Positions 41,995-51,322 of a DNA stretch of 64,000 nt are shown here, in pieces. The notes beneath the pieces are model-generated. The model was given only the letters and a program-made list of their open reading frames with translations. It had not been told where the DNA came from and made no database searches. Position numbers and translations under genes: made by a program. The DNA is taken from NCBI RefSeq assembly GCF_025917685.1, contig NZ_CP089518.1:2667001-2731000 (forward strand), given 5' to 3'. This DNA comes from Bacillus cereus. Its GTDB lineage: Bacteria > Bacillota > Bacilli > Bacillales > Bacillaceae_G. Position 1 is the first letter of the stretch. Every line of letters begins with the position of its first letter.

Positions 41995-43110
41995 TCAAAT
42001 TGAATACGCATATTCTTTTTTCGGCAAATTCACTATGTCTTGAATGTAAGATGATCGTTCCATAATATCTTCTAACTGACCATTCCTATAAACATAAATA
42101 CCACTTACATATGAACTGTAAGCCCTTTTCTCAGTTATTATCGCTAATTTATTATTTTTCTCGTTAAAATCACCTTCAAGCCCTTTTTCAAATGGTAAGC
42201 TTTTGGATGTTGAAAAATAAAGCTGAATTAACGATGCTATTTCTACGTGATTTGATTTTGCAAAGCACTTTATTTCATTAGAAATTATTTCATCCTGCAA
42301 CGGAAGAAAGTCCTTCACTTCTATTCTCTTTGCTTTACGAAAGAAATTTTGCAGCTCCGGAGTATGGAACGAAATGTGTTTCTCTTCTATCTTTTTGAAA
42401 ATAAATTGCAATAATAAGTCTTTACCTACTACAAATGGATGACCAAATCCATGATTATAAAGATCTTTTTTCATTTGAATCAATTGTTCAATATAAGGTA
42501 TACCATTCTCTTCAATTACAAGCTTTCCATCTATAAAACGCATAGTCGAGATTAGTGCTTTAATCTCAATACCTTCTAACTCAAGCGATGAATAATATAA
42601 ATCTCTATTCCAAAAATCTAATTGATCCATTCCTAGTGAGTTAAATAATAGCTCATCTATAATCGGAAAAACTCCATCTTCTGTTAAACCTTTCGTTACA
42701 TCTTCTAATAATCCAGTAGTCTTATTTAAAATCGCACGTATTTCATCATCCTCTTGAATAATTCGAACGGTCAAATCGCCATGATCCTCACCTGAGATTT
42801 TCTGAAAGCAATGCGAATATGGACCATGTCCAATATCGTGTAGAAGTGCTACAGTAGAGACTAATTTCCGTTCATATTTTGATAAATGAATATCACCAAT
42901 CTCTATAAGATGTTCTATTACTTTATTTACCAGTACATATACACCTATCGAATGTTCTTTCCTTGTATGTATTGCGTTCTTATGTAAAAAATATGTATGC
43001 CCTTGCTGTTTTATATAGGCCAATCTTCGAAACGCTTTAGTATCGATCAATCGTATGATGTCTCTATTGTGAATAATAATTGGTCCGTAAATAGGATCTG
43101 TAAAACGCAT
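41995..43110 (-). CDS. HD-domain deoxynucleotide triphosphohydrolase-like protein (YwfO/SAMHD1 type)
   Basis: The N-terminus FTDPIYGPIIIHNRDIIRLIDTKAFRRLAYIKQQG and the HD motifs HTRKEHSIGVYVLV, STVALLHDIGHGPYSHCF and MDQLDFWNRDLYYSSLE match the dGTPase/SAMHD1-like branch of HD proteins. The metal-binding residues are all present. Relatives hydrolyse dNTPs to nucleoside and triphosphate. It has 371 residues, slightly short of YwfO. AAAGGGGGAG precedes the ATG. Confidence 0.85.
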   Translation of the reverse strand: MRFTDPIYGPIIIHNRDIIRLIDTKAFRRLAYIKQQGHTYFLHKNAIHTRKEHSIGVYVLVNKVIEHLIEIGDIHLSKYERKLVSTVALLHDIGHGPYSHCFQKISGEDHGDLTVRIIQEDDEIRAILNKTTGLLEDVTKGLTEDGVFPIIDELLFNSLGMDQLDFWNRDLYYSSLELEGIEIKALISTMRFIDGKLVIEENGIPYIEQLIQMKKDLYNHGFGHPFVVGKDLLLQFIFKKIEEKHISFHTPELQNFFRKAKRIEVKDFLPLQDEIISNEIKCFAKSNHVEIASLIQLYFSTSKSLPFEKGLEGDFNEKNNKLAIITEKRAYSSYVSGIYVYRNGQLEDIMERSSYIQDIVNLPKKEYAYSI

Positions 43111-43407
43111 AACTTCTCCCCCTTTGTAAATTCAACACTTACATCATTACACAAAATTTTCAGTCTACTATCCCTTTTATTCTCTTTAAATATGAGAAAT
43201 TTTTAATACTCCTTTCATTCTCTCTTCATGAAAACTCAATTTATATCGTTTACTATAAAAAATAGGAAAACTAATACAAAACATAAAAACTATTAAAATG
43301 GCAATACATTCATTAAATAAGGTATAATTTGCATATAGTGAACTTTTTATGTTATTAAATAAAAAGAGCTTTTACTCGAAAAATCTTATGAACTAGAAGG
43401 TGCAACA

Positions 43408-44013
43408 ATGTTAAGTAGTTTTATTCATTCAGTATTAACATTTTTTGAAGGATTAGGTTATTGGGGCATAATGCTCGGACTTATGATTGAGATTATTCCA
43501 AGTGAAATTGTCCTTGCCTATGCGGGATACTTAGTATCAAATGGAAGTATCTCATTTGTAGGCGCAGTTATATTCGGTACCATTGGTGGAGTCATTGCCC
43601 AAGTCTTTATTTATTGGATTGGACGATACGGTGGTCGCCCTGTATTAGAACGTTACGGAAAGTATATTTTCATTCATAAAAAACAAATTGACGCTGCTGA
43701 AGATTGGTTTAATCGTTACGGAACTGGCGTAATTTTCACTGCACGTTTCATTCCAGTCGTTCGTCATGCGATTTCAATTCCTGCCGGGATTACAAAAATG
43801 CCAATTTCACGTTTCATTACTTTAACAGGACTTGCGATTATTCCTTGGTCTATCATTTTCATTTATTTAGGTGAAAAACTTGGAGAAAACTGGGGTAATA
43901 TAAATGACGTTGCCGGACCATATGTGCAATCTTTCGCTATTGGCGGCGTTGTTCTTATTATTTTGTATTTCGCAATAAAAAAATGGGCAAAGAAACGTAA
44001 AAAGCTGGCTTAA
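43408..44013 (+). CDS. DedA family membrane protein
   Basis: The 201-residue protein has the DedA layout: an N-terminal reentrant region, GTIGGVIAQVFIYWIGRYGGRPVLERYGKYIFI, and the hallmark ARFIPVVRHAISIPAGITKMP (F-x-R-x-x-P-x-x-R). The remaining membrane segments complete the fold. DedA proteins recycle undecaprenyl phosphate or phospholipids across the membrane and affect envelope stress and drug resistance. The precise lipid here is unknown. GAAGGTG precedes the ATG. Confidence 0.88.
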   Translation: MLSSFIHSVLTFFEGLGYWGIMLGLMIEIIPSEIVLAYAGYLVSNGSISFVGAVIFGTIGGVIAQVFIYWIGRYGGRPVLERYGKYIFIHKKQIDAAEDWFNRYGTGVIFTARFIPVVRHAISIPAGITKMPISRFITLTGLAIIPWSIIFIYLGEKLGENWGNINDVAGPYVQSFAIGGVVLIILYFAIKKWAKKRKKLA

Positions 44014-44023
44014 ATTTTTAATC

Positions 44024-44062
44024 AAACCGCTATAAATTCATTTAGAATTATAGCGGTTTTTA
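44024..44062. terminator. Terminator between the dedA and DinB genes
   Basis: AAACCGCTATAA pairs with TTATAGCGGTTT. The DinB-family stop codon (44038) lies inside the loop, so the hairpin can end both convergent transcripts. Confidence 0.75.
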
Positions 44063-44538
44063 TTATTGGCTTCGCTAAGTTTTAGGAATTGTATAATTTC
44101 TTCTTTATGTTTTAAATCATGTTGAATGAGTGATGAAAAATAATCGTTTAATCTCACTCTTTTTGTGCCGAATTGGTAGTCACCATTAAAATTCTGGGCA
44201 GGAATTTGATTAATTTGATCAACTAATTGTTTACGGGTGGATATAAACTGATCTATTAGTTCTTCTTTTGAAATACCAGACCTCGCATATCTCATTGCAC
44301 TCTTGTTCATTTCTTCCACATCTGTTGGAACATCAGGTACATATTGCGAGCTTATAAAGTACAAAATTCTATATTTCATTAAAAACCCATCCCAAACGAT
44401 AAAATGCGAAACCACATCCGCAATTCCCCATGAACCTTTTCTAAAAGGTTCAAACCATACATCATTAGTTACACACTTCAATGTTTGGCACCATTCTATT
44501 AGTCTTAACTTTTCTTCTAGAATACTTTCTTTCTCCAT
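44038..44538 (-). CDS. DinB/DfsB family protein
   Basis: The 166-residue helical protein contains GSWGIADVVSHFIVWDGFLMKYRI and the C-terminal YFSSLIQHDLKHKEEIIQFLKL, where conserved histidines mark the DinB metal site. This is the DfsB branch, whose role is unclear. It shares layout with the protein encoded at 61388-61897 (WTVGEIISHIMNWDDYLL), suggesting paralogy. GAGGAAGG precedes the ATG. The gene is convergent with dedA. Confidence 0.75.
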   Translation of the reverse strand: MEKESILEEKLRLIEWCQTLKCVTNDVWFEPFRKGSWGIADVVSHFIVWDGFLMKYRILYFISSQYVPDVPTDVEEMNKSAMRYARSGISKEELIDQFISTRKQLVDQINQIPAQNFNGDYQFGTKRVRLNDYFSSLIQHDLKHKEEIIQFLKLSEANNKNRYNSK

Positions 44539-44686
44539 AATTCATTCCTTCCTCTTTCACACTAATAATCGATTCATATATAACTTCTAGACATTACATA
44601 AAAACCCCTCCAGTTTAAGATTTACGTGGATAAGCAACAATTCAGTCATATAATTCGTATAGTAACTCAAAAGGAGTGATTCCCCT

Positions 44687-44911
44687 ATGCACTGGCAGCA
44701 AAAAGTACCATACTTAATTGGACGCCCTGTTGGTGTTTCTCTCATTAATGGGCAAGGGACATCCGGCGTTTTATGCGGCGTACAAAATAACCAATTATTT
44801 GTTTATGAATACCTTTACCAAGCTCAATTTGCAATGAAACATTATGATTTTAGACAAATTCAAGATATACACGCCTTTCCAAATTGCCCACACCAAAATC
44901 CTTTATACTAA
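44687..44911 (+). CDS. Small conserved protein, LSm-like, unknown
   Basis: The 74-residue protein contains PYLIGRPVGVSLINGQGTSGVLCGVQNNQLFVYEYLYQAQFAMKHYDF, two consecutive strands with a glycine-rich turn. The pattern recalls LSm/SH3-barrel proteins, in which a bent sheet binds RNA or peptide. I know no function. AAAAGGAGTG precedes the ATG, and a strong terminator follows. Confidence 0.6.
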   Translation: MHWQQKVPYLIGRPVGVSLINGQGTSGVLCGVQNNQLFVYEYLYQAQFAMKHYDFRQIQDIHAFPNCPHQNPLY

Positions 44912-44912
44912 A

Positions 44913-44944
44913 AAACAGGAACGGCTTAATTGCCATTCCTGTTT
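44913..44944. terminator. Bidirectional terminator
   Basis: AAACAGGAACGGC pairs with GCCATTCCTGTTT (one mismatch) between the small LSm-like gene and the DltD gene. Confidence 0.78.
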
Positions 44945-44952
44945 CTAAGTTG

Positions 44953-46134
44953 TTATTTCTCAGAGTAAAACTTCTGCACTGCTTCATCGAAATAAATCCA
45001 GCCTTTCCAGCCCAAATGAATCGTATCTTTTAAGAAATACTTATCATATTCATGGCTAGAGAAATCGACTACTGGGTATCCCGCTTTCTCGACTTGATCG
45101 CGAACCTTACTATAATACACATCACGGCGTTCTTTTGGGAAACCAGCGTAATCATACCACGGTCCGTTTACAGGTACAGAAATAAAGAGTGGTTTTACAT
45201 TTTTTTCTTTGAAAAGATCTAAAACAATTTGTAAGTCATCATATTCTGGTGATTCATCATACGATTCATTTGCTCTAAAGTTTTTTAACCCTTTTAATTT
45301 TTTCTTTAAATTATGTTTATAATAATACGGATTTTCAATTCCGAATGTATTTGTTGTGGATTCCGCCTTACCTTCTTGTTCCGCTTGTTTACGTGCATCT
45401 TCCCAAGAAATTGAACGTAGTCCCGTATTGGTTTTCTCTTTCATCGGTTCGATCTTAAATAGAGAATTAAATAAATCTCGATGATCTAAAATATTCCGGT
45501 ACATATATGCTAGCGGTTTAGCTAGTCCAGCTTTTATATTATGCTTCGTATCGTTATATACAATACTTTCTAGAGAACTACTTAATATCGCATCTTTACG
45601 AACAACTTTGTAATCTAATAAACGCTTCGCGATTTTTTTCTTCATTTCAGGATTTATTTCGTCATTAAAAATAAAGTGATAGGCTTGTTGTTTGGAGAAA
45701 TTATTTGTAAAATCCCCTTGTGATACACCGGTTTTTGTAAACCATTGTGGTGAAAGAACAAAGACTACCTTTTTACCTTCTAATTCATCCATTGTAGACG
45801 TCATATTTAAAATATGGGCCAAGCTTTGCGTACCACCAGTCCCTATTAAAAATGGCGTAAAACCTGCCGGATTTACTTTAAAATAATTAGACGGATGATA
45901 TGCATCCATTCGTAAAAATTCTGATGAACCATACATCGGTAAATACTGCGAATTCTCTAACATTTTTTGCTGTAAGAAAACACTTTGCAATTTTTCTTTT
46001 TGCAAGGAAGTTGCTGCATCTTCTACCTTTTTATCGCTTATTAGTGATACTAAACTCTTAGAGGGAATAAGCAATACAATGAAAAAAAGTACGCAGGCTA
46101 AAATAATTGGTCCGAAAGCATGCTTCATCTTCAT
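44953..46134 (-). CDS. dltD: DltD-type protein for D-alanylation of teichoic acids, orphan copy
   Basis: The 393-residue membrane-anchored protein (signal anchor at 7-27) has the DltD signatures: LPMYGSSEFLRMDAYHPSNYFK, a GTGGTQSL segment, VVFVLSPQWF, PLFISVPVNGPWYDYAGF and the C-terminal DTIHLGWKGWIYFDEAV with the catalytic-type Asp-His. DltD acts on the outer face with DltB and DltC to move D-alanine onto lipoteichoic acid. No dltA, B or C gene is nearby, and a second standard dlt operon is expected elsewhere in the genome. It may therefore be a specialised acyltransfer partner. Confidence 0.85.
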   Translation of the reverse strand: MKMKHAFGPIILACVLFFIVLLIPSKSLVSLISDKKVEDAATSLQKEKLQSVFLQQKMLENSQYLPMYGSSEFLRMDAYHPSNYFKVNPAGFTPFLIGTGGTQSLAHILNMTSTMDELEGKKVVFVLSPQWFTKTGVSQGDFTNNFSKQQAYHFIFNDEINPEMKKKIAKRLLDYKVVRKDAILSSSLESIVYNDTKHNIKAGLAKPLAYMYRNILDHRDLFNSLFKIEPMKEKTNTGLRSISWEDARKQAEQEGKAESTTNTFGIENPYYYKHNLKKKLKGLKNFRANESYDESPEYDDLQIVLDLFKEKNVKPLFISVPVNGPWYDYAGFPKERRDVYYSKVRDQVEKAGYPVVDFSSHEYDKYFLKDTIHLGWKGWIYFDEAVQKFYSEK

Positions 46135-46403
46135 CTGCTATTCCTCTTTCTAGTACTATTAAATTGTAACCCTTGTTTTTGACACGTCATCATTTCTCTC
46201 CTTTTTCTCTATACATGCTCCATTCTATTTATCTATTATTTACATGTATGTATTCCATTTCTTTGCACTATTAAGTTAAATACTTATAGAGCAAGAAAGT
46301 GTTTCCAAAGAAACATGTTAATTATACAAGATTCTACATAAATTTCACACTGGAATTTTAGTAATAATTTTATTTTTAAGTAGTGAAAAAACACATAAAA
46401 TGT

Positions 46404-46937
46404 CTATAATTCATCAGATGATGTATTGAGTTCAAAATATGATAATAAACGCCCACTATGATCAACATCTTGAGTATATGTAAAGCCTTGCTTGCGTAAA
46501 AGTTTTTTCGAATTCTCATTAGCTACTTTAACCCTAGCAATTATTCTTTTTAAATTCATCGTCCCTGTTGCATATTGAATGGAAGCCTCTGTTGCTTCTG
46601 ACGCATATCCATTCCTCCAATACTCTGGATCAAGGAGATACATAATTTCTGTTTCCCCTGTTTCATTTACCTTTCTTAAACCACAATGTCCTAATAACTG
46701 GTCTGTTTCATTTTTGAATAACAGCCATACACCAAAATCATACTGTTCCCAATGCAATATAAGTTGACTAATATAATCTTTAGTTTCATCTATCGACATA
46801 CCTCTTGATTTAGCAAGCCATTGACCAACAGCTTCTTTTTTCAATATGTTATACAATTGATCAACATCTTCTATATTCGGTTTTCTCATCACCAATCTTT
46901 TCGTATGTATTACTTTCCCCTTTACAAATACAGACAT
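46404..46937 (-). CDS. GNAT acetyltransferase, RimJ-like
   Basis: This 177-residue enzyme starts VKGKVIHTKRLVMRKPNIEDVDQLYNIL. Its centre reads GVWLLFKNETDQLLGHCGLRKVNETGETEIMYLLDPEYWRNGYASEATEASIQYA, with the YWRNGYASEA cofactor loop. It ends with RVKVANENSKKLLRKQGFTYTQ, a typical RimJ/RimL arrangement. AGGAGGGGCACT precedes the ATG. Substrate unknown. Confidence 0.87.
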   Translation of the reverse strand: MSVFVKGKVIHTKRLVMRKPNIEDVDQLYNILKKEAVGQWLAKSRGMSIDETKDYISQLILHWEQYDFGVWLLFKNETDQLLGHCGLRKVNETGETEIMYLLDPEYWRNGYASEATEASIQYATGTMNLKRIIARVKVANENSKKLLRKQGFTYTQDVDHSGRLLSYFELNTSSDEL

Positions 46938-47001
46938 AGTGCCCCTCCTAATACTGTTTATAGACTAGTAAATTATACCACGAACTATCATCGGCTTTAA
47001 C

Positions 47002-47042
47002 TAAGAAAAAACAGACTATCACATACGTGAAGTCTGTTTTTT
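47002..47042 (-). terminator. Terminator of the peptide-binding protein gene
   Basis: AAAAAACAGACT pairs with AGTCTGTTTTTT over a 13-base loop, 9 bases past the stop at 47051 on the minus strand. Confidence 0.78.
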
Positions 47043-47050
47043 CTCTTTCT

Positions 47051-48673
47051 TTACTTTTGTATGTCCGCCCATTTCAAGCTAGTTGCTGGACCAAATTGGT
47101 GAACATATAAATCTTTTACATACGGTTTTTGTAAGTAAGATAGTCCACGCTGGAATACCGGTGCAATTACTGCATCATCAAGAAGTACTTTTTCAGCATC
47201 TTGCATTGCTTTCCAACGAGCTTTTTCATCATTACCTAATTCTGTTTTAATATTCTTAATTAACGCATCGTATTCTGGATTTGCATACCCTGTATTATTA
47301 ACGGTACTTCCCGAAAGGAAAACTTCTAAGTATGTCATTGGATCTGGATAATCAGGTAACCAACGTGATAACGACATTTCATATTCTTTTTTCTTCTCTA
47401 ACGCTAGTTTTTGAGTATGTGGTTGTAGTTTCACATTTACTTTTAAGCCTGGTAAGTTTTTCTCAAGCTGTTCTTTAATATACTCTCCTACTTTTTTAAA
47501 GTTTTCTAAATCATAATTTAATAGTTCTAACGTAACTTCATTTGTACCGGTCTCTTGTTTTGCCTTTTCCCAATATTCCTTCGCCTGTTTTACGTCCGTC
47601 TTATTAAACTCTCCTGCTGCACTTCTAAAATCTTTCTTATCTGGTCCTTTTAAAAATCCTTTCGGGACGTAGTAGTTGGCAGCTACCGAACCATCATTTA
47701 AAAATGAAGTCGCAAGTCCCTTCTTATCAAAAACTGTGCTAAGTGCAAGGCGTGCGTTTTTATTTTTAAGAATCGGTACATTTTCATTGAAACGGAAGAA
47801 ATACATAACTGGATCTGTATATTGTTTCAATTCTTTATTATTTTTATATTTATCTACGAATTCTGTAGAAATGACAGCCCTATCTACCTTATCTGTTTCA
47901 TATAAATTTACCGCAGTTGAAATTTCTTTAACAACTTGGTAGTTTACTTCATCTAATTTCACTTCTTTTTTATCCCAATATTTATCGTTTTTCTTCATTG
48001 TAAAGCTCGCTTCGTGCTTCCACTCCGATAATGTAAACGGTCCATTATATATCGCTTTACTTGCCTCTAACCCGTATTTATCACCTTGCTCTTTCGCAAA
48101 TTTTTCATTAATTGGATAGAAGGATGGCAATATTAATAGTTTCGTAAAGTAAGGTACAGGATGTTCTAGCTCTACGACAAATGTTTTATTATCCTTTGCT
48201 TTTACTCCTAATTCATCTAGTCCTAATTGTTTCTTATTTATTTTCTCCGCATTTTTCACATCATACGCAATGTATGCATATTGAGAAGCTGTATCTGGAT
48301 TAATAAGCTGCTTCCAAGCATATACGTAATCGTGAGCCGTTACTGGATCTCCGTTAGACCATTTCGCATCACGTAAATGGAATGTATAAGTCTTTCCATC
48401 CTTACTAACCTCATATTTTTGCGCTCCAGCTTCAATTACTTCATCATTTTTCGATAATCGGAATAGCCCTTCCATTACGTTATTCAAAACGTTAAATGAT
48501 ACCGCATCTGTTACTTTCCCTGAATTTAATGATGGAATTTCACCCGTTTCTAGTAGCTGCAATACTTTCTTCTCATCTTTCGGCTTTGTAGTTGTTTTAT
48601 CTTTTGCACATCCAACTAAAAATGAAGAAACTAATAGAGTACTAACTAATGAATAGCGAACTACCTTTTTCAT
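47051..48673 (-). CDS. Peptide ABC transporter substrate-binding lipoprotein (DppE/OppA type)
   Basis: The 540-residue lipoprotein starts MKKVVRYSLVSTLLVSSFLVGCAKDK, with the lipobox ending in Cys. It follows with ETGEIPSLNSGKVTDAVSFNVLNNVMEGLFRL and the SBP_bac_5 family core WSNGDPVTAHDYVYAWKQLINP. It binds oligopeptides outside the membrane. The neighbouring YkfC and YkfB genes make murein tripeptides (L-Ala-D-Glu-diaminopimelate) the likely ligand. No permease or ATPase genes are adjacent, so it must use a transporter encoded elsewhere. The ATG at 48673 lies 7 bases after GAGGGGG. Confidence 0.87.
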   Translation of the reverse strand: MKKVVRYSLVSTLLVSSFLVGCAKDKTTTKPKDEKKVLQLLETGEIPSLNSGKVTDAVSFNVLNNVMEGLFRLSKNDEVIEAGAQKYEVSKDGKTYTFHLRDAKWSNGDPVTAHDYVYAWKQLINPDTASQYAYIAYDVKNAEKINKKQLGLDELGVKAKDNKTFVVELEHPVPYFTKLLILPSFYPINEKFAKEQGDKYGLEASKAIYNGPFTLSEWKHEASFTMKKNDKYWDKKEVKLDEVNYQVVKEISTAVNLYETDKVDRAVISTEFVDKYKNNKELKQYTDPVMYFFRFNENVPILKNKNARLALSTVFDKKGLATSFLNDGSVAANYYVPKGFLKGPDKKDFRSAAGEFNKTDVKQAKEYWEKAKQETGTNEVTLELLNYDLENFKKVGEYIKEQLEKNLPGLKVNVKLQPHTQKLALEKKKEYEMSLSRWLPDYPDPMTYLEVFLSGSTVNNTGYANPEYDALIKNIKTELGNDEKARWKAMQDAEKVLLDDAVIAPVFQRGLSYLQKPYVKDLYVHQFGPATSLKWADIQK

Positions 48674-48693
48674 TTCCAAACCCCCTCTATTTT

Positions 48694-49695
48694 TTACGGT
48701 AAGTAACGACGAGCACCAGCGTATTCTTCTATATATCCTGGTGTATTTAACGGGATTATTTCAACTGATCTTTCAGCTCTTGGTGAGTGAATCATATTAC
48801 CATCACCAATATACATTGCAACGTGATGGACACTACCTTTCCCTTGATCATGTGCAAAGAAGATTAAGTCTCCTTTTTGTAAGTTTTCTTTATCAACAGC
48901 AACCCCCGCTCTTGATTGCGGTCCAGAATCTCGCGGTATTGTAATACCGTGCGATTTATAAATTGTATGTGTGAATCCAGAGCAATCAAAACCAAACCCA
49001 CTTGTACCAGCCCATATATATGGTAATCCTAAAAACATTTTACCCGTGTTTATTAAATCATCAGCTGTTGGTGCAGGAATGTCATTTTGAGAACGGTGAA
49101 CAGTTCCATCATTTTTCCGTAGCCATGCCTTTTGACCATTCGGCAACAACACGCGGTATGAAATCGTATCTTCACTTAATAGCGGTAAACGCGTATTATA
49201 GCTGACTTCAAGGGATTTATATTTTTCAGAAGGATTAATATATAAAATAGCTGTCGGTTTCGTTATTAATACGAAAGGTTGGTCTGTTTTATCTGCAAAT
49301 TCTTGATTATACGTTAATTGCTTTTCAGGCATCCATCCCGGGTAGCCTTCTTCATTTCGTGGTGTTGGTTGTCCGTGGACTACTACTTTCACCCAATCAC
49401 CTTTCTTATCAATAACTGTTACTTCTTGACCTAGCAGCGCTTGTGTTTCTAATTTATTCGCGCTCGTTAACCATAACTTCTCATTAAGAGTCATTGATTT
49501 CGTCCATTTCCATAAATCAACTGGATTTGTTGCGCTTGGTGTATCGATTGGTCGTAATGAATCAGGTGCAGTCCAAAGCGTTGCAGCAGATACATCTATA
49601 AATGCTTTATTATCTTTCTTCTCTTCAGCATTTGCCGAAGTAAACGATGAAAATATAAATAAAGTTGTTAAAAATGCAGTTCCTACTTTTTTCAT
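48694..49695 (-). CDS. ykfC: Gamma-D-glutamyl-L-diamino acid endopeptidase YkfC (NlpC/P60)
   Basis: The 333-residue secreted protein has a signal peptide (cleavage near SANA-EE, residue 23) and two SH3-like domains (about 35-130 and 135-200). Its NlpC/P60 domain contains Cys238 (GFDCSGFT), His291 (SVHHVAMYIGD) and His303 (NMIHSPR). These numbers coincide with those I recall for the structurally characterised B. cereus YkfC. It cleaves the bond between D-Glu and diaminopimelate in murein peptides. It is 14-20 bases ahead of the binding-protein gene and about 40 bases downstream of ykfB, forming one operon. Confidence 0.93.
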   Translation of the reverse strand: MKKVGTAFLTTLFIFSSFTSANAEEKKDNKAFIDVSAATLWTAPDSLRPIDTPSATNPVDLWKWTKSMTLNEKLWLTSANKLETQALLGQEVTVIDKKGDWVKVVVHGQPTPRNEEGYPGWMPEKQLTYNQEFADKTDQPFVLITKPTAILYINPSEKYKSLEVSYNTRLPLLSEDTISYRVLLPNGQKAWLRKNDGTVHRSQNDIPAPTADDLINTGKMFLGLPYIWAGTSGFGFDCSGFTHTIYKSHGITIPRDSGPQSRAGVAVDKENLQKGDLIFFAHDQGKGSVHHVAMYIGDGNMIHSPRAERSVEIIPLNTPGYIEEYAGARRYLP

Positions 49696-49734
49696 ATATA
49701 TCCCCCTTAAAAGATAGTTTACTAGGTACTACTT

Positions 49735-50787
49735 CTAAGATTGTATATTCACTACAGAATGCAGGTTTACCTTTGGACCAGTGTAAGTCATCCCTTCTGG
49801 CTCTTCTACTAACCATAACGGTGCATCAAGATCAAAGTAATGAATGTTCGGATGAGCCGCAGCTAAATGTGCAACAGCGCTAACTGAAAGTGAAGATTCC
49901 ATCATACTTCCAACCATACATTTCACACCTGCTGCGTCTGCAATATCCGCAATTTTCCAGGCTTCTCGAATACCACCGCATTTCATTAATTTAATATTAA
50001 GTAGGTCTGCATACCCTCCTTGGACAATCTTTAATGCGTCGCTTGCCGAAAACACACTTTCATCTGCCATAATAGGCGTTTGTACATTGTCCTTCACGTA
50101 CTTTAATCCTTCCCAATCTTTCGCATGAACTGGTTGTTCTACAAATTCTATATTTAAATTTCTATTCTCCATTTCTCTAATAATAGAAACCGCTTCTTTC
50201 GGATTCCATCCTTGATTTGCATCTAAACGTAACGTCGTGTTCTTTGACACTACGTTTCGAATTGCCTCTATGCGTTCCAAATCTAAATGCGCCTCTTTAC
50301 CCACCTTAATTTTTAATGTTTGGAATCCCTTTTCGATATGCTTTTTCGCTTCTTTTGCCATTAATAAAGGTTCATCCACACTTACAGTAATATCAGTATA
50401 AATCTCTTTCTTTCCACCTAGTAATGCGTATAACGGTATGTTGTGAAATTGACAATATACATCGTATAAAGCCATATCTACCGCCGCTTTCGCACTTGTA
50501 TTTCCTATACAGCTCATTTGAATGTGTAACAATAACGTTTGAAATTGCAGTACATCTTTATCAACTAATGCAGAGCGAATTGGCCCTAATATTGCTTCCT
50601 CAATCCCGTTGGCAAAATCACCTGTAATAACCGGCGTTGCTGTAGCAGCTCCTTTTCCAACAATCCCTTCATCTGTATGAATAACCACATCTATACTTTC
50701 GATTTCCGTTACAGTACGAAGTGCTGTTTTAAACGGTGTATGAAGTTTTACGTGTCGGCGTTTTACCTTCACATCAGTAATTTTCAT
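49735..50787 (-). CDS. ykfB: L-Ala-D/L-Glu epimerase YkfB (enolase superfamily)
   Basis: From the ATG at 50787 (MKITDVKVKRRHVKLHTPF) the enzyme has 350 residues. It shows the enolase-superfamily acid/base and metal residues: the KxK pair in FQTLKIKVGKEAH, RLDANQGW, FVEQPV and MADESVFS for the three metal carboxylates, and the second lysine in NIKLMKCGG. It interconverts the D/L-Glu of L-Ala-Glu dipeptides made by YkfC. AAAGGATGA 8 bases upstream fixes the start; the open frame to 50880 has no site. It opens the operon with ykfC and the binding protein gene. Confidence 0.9.
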   Translation of the reverse strand: MKITDVKVKRRHVKLHTPFKTALRTVTEIESIDVVIHTDEGIVGKGAATATPVITGDFANGIEEAILGPIRSALVDKDVLQFQTLLLHIQMSCIGNTSAKAAVDMALYDVYCQFHNIPLYALLGGKKEIYTDITVSVDEPLLMAKEAKKHIEKGFQTLKIKVGKEAHLDLERIEAIRNVVSKNTTLRLDANQGWNPKEAVSIIREMENRNLNIEFVEQPVHAKDWEGLKYVKDNVQTPIMADESVFSASDALKIVQGGYADLLNIKLMKCGGIREAWKIADIADAAGVKCMVGSMMESSLSVSAVAHLAAAHPNIHYFDLDAPLWLVEEPEGMTYTGPKVNLHSVVNIQS

Positions 50788-50861
50788 TTTGTTCATCCTT
50801 TCGTTATCTTTAGAGCGAAATTTTAATCCACATGAGGTTTTTATTCTGCCTATTAATGCGA

Positions 50862-50905
50862 AATAAAAAAATCCAGCCATAAGAAAATTCTTACGGCTGG
50901 ATTTT
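50862..50905 (-). terminator. Terminator of the DUF3870 gene
   Basis: AAAATCCAGCC pairs with GGCTGGATTTT, with AATAA in the loop arms; T6 follows on the minus strand. Confidence 0.75.
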
Positions 50906-50907
50906 GT

Positions 50908-51234
50908 CTATGAATGGGTAGACAAAGCAGCAATCTGATTATATTTTTTCTGTGCATCCTTTAGCGCTACAAGTAGCGCCTTTTGAGACGAACCGAAATA
51001 CCGATTTTTTATTTCTGTTACTAATGCTGGATCATTAATATTTTTATGTAGAAACAAATATTTAACAAATTGAGATGTTAATGCAATTGTCGCTGAGCAA
51101 TCTGCATCTACAATTTCCCCTGTATCCTTCACAAGTACAAATGCTACAAAATAGCTTTTAAACTTTTCGGTAATAGGATTATTTTGAGGTGCTTTCGCAT
51201 CCCCTACGACATAAATTGTATTTGAAGCGTACAC
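50908..51234 (-). CDS. DUF3870 family protein
   Basis: The 108-residue protein YASNTIYVVGDAKAPQNNPITEKFKSYFVAFVLVKDTGEIVDADCSATIALTSQFVKYLFL has the conserved opening VVGDAK-x-NNPI and the VDADCSAT core with its cysteine, typical of DUF3870 (alpha/beta). Its role is unknown. It starts at GTG with AAGGAAG 6 bases upstream. It is upstream of the ykf operon behind a terminator, thus a separate unit. Confidence 0.78.
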   Translation of the reverse strand: MYASNTIYVVGDAKAPQNNPITEKFKSYFVAFVLVKDTGEIVDADCSATIALTSQFVKYLFLHKNINDPALVTEIKNRYFGSSQKALLVALKDAQKKYNQIAALSTHS

Positions 51235-51322
51235 AGCTATCTTCCTTTCTTATACGAGGATAACGGTTTTCTTAACAGACGTATGAGCTGTTCACTCAAC
51301 GTTGATTAAAAAATGTATCCGC

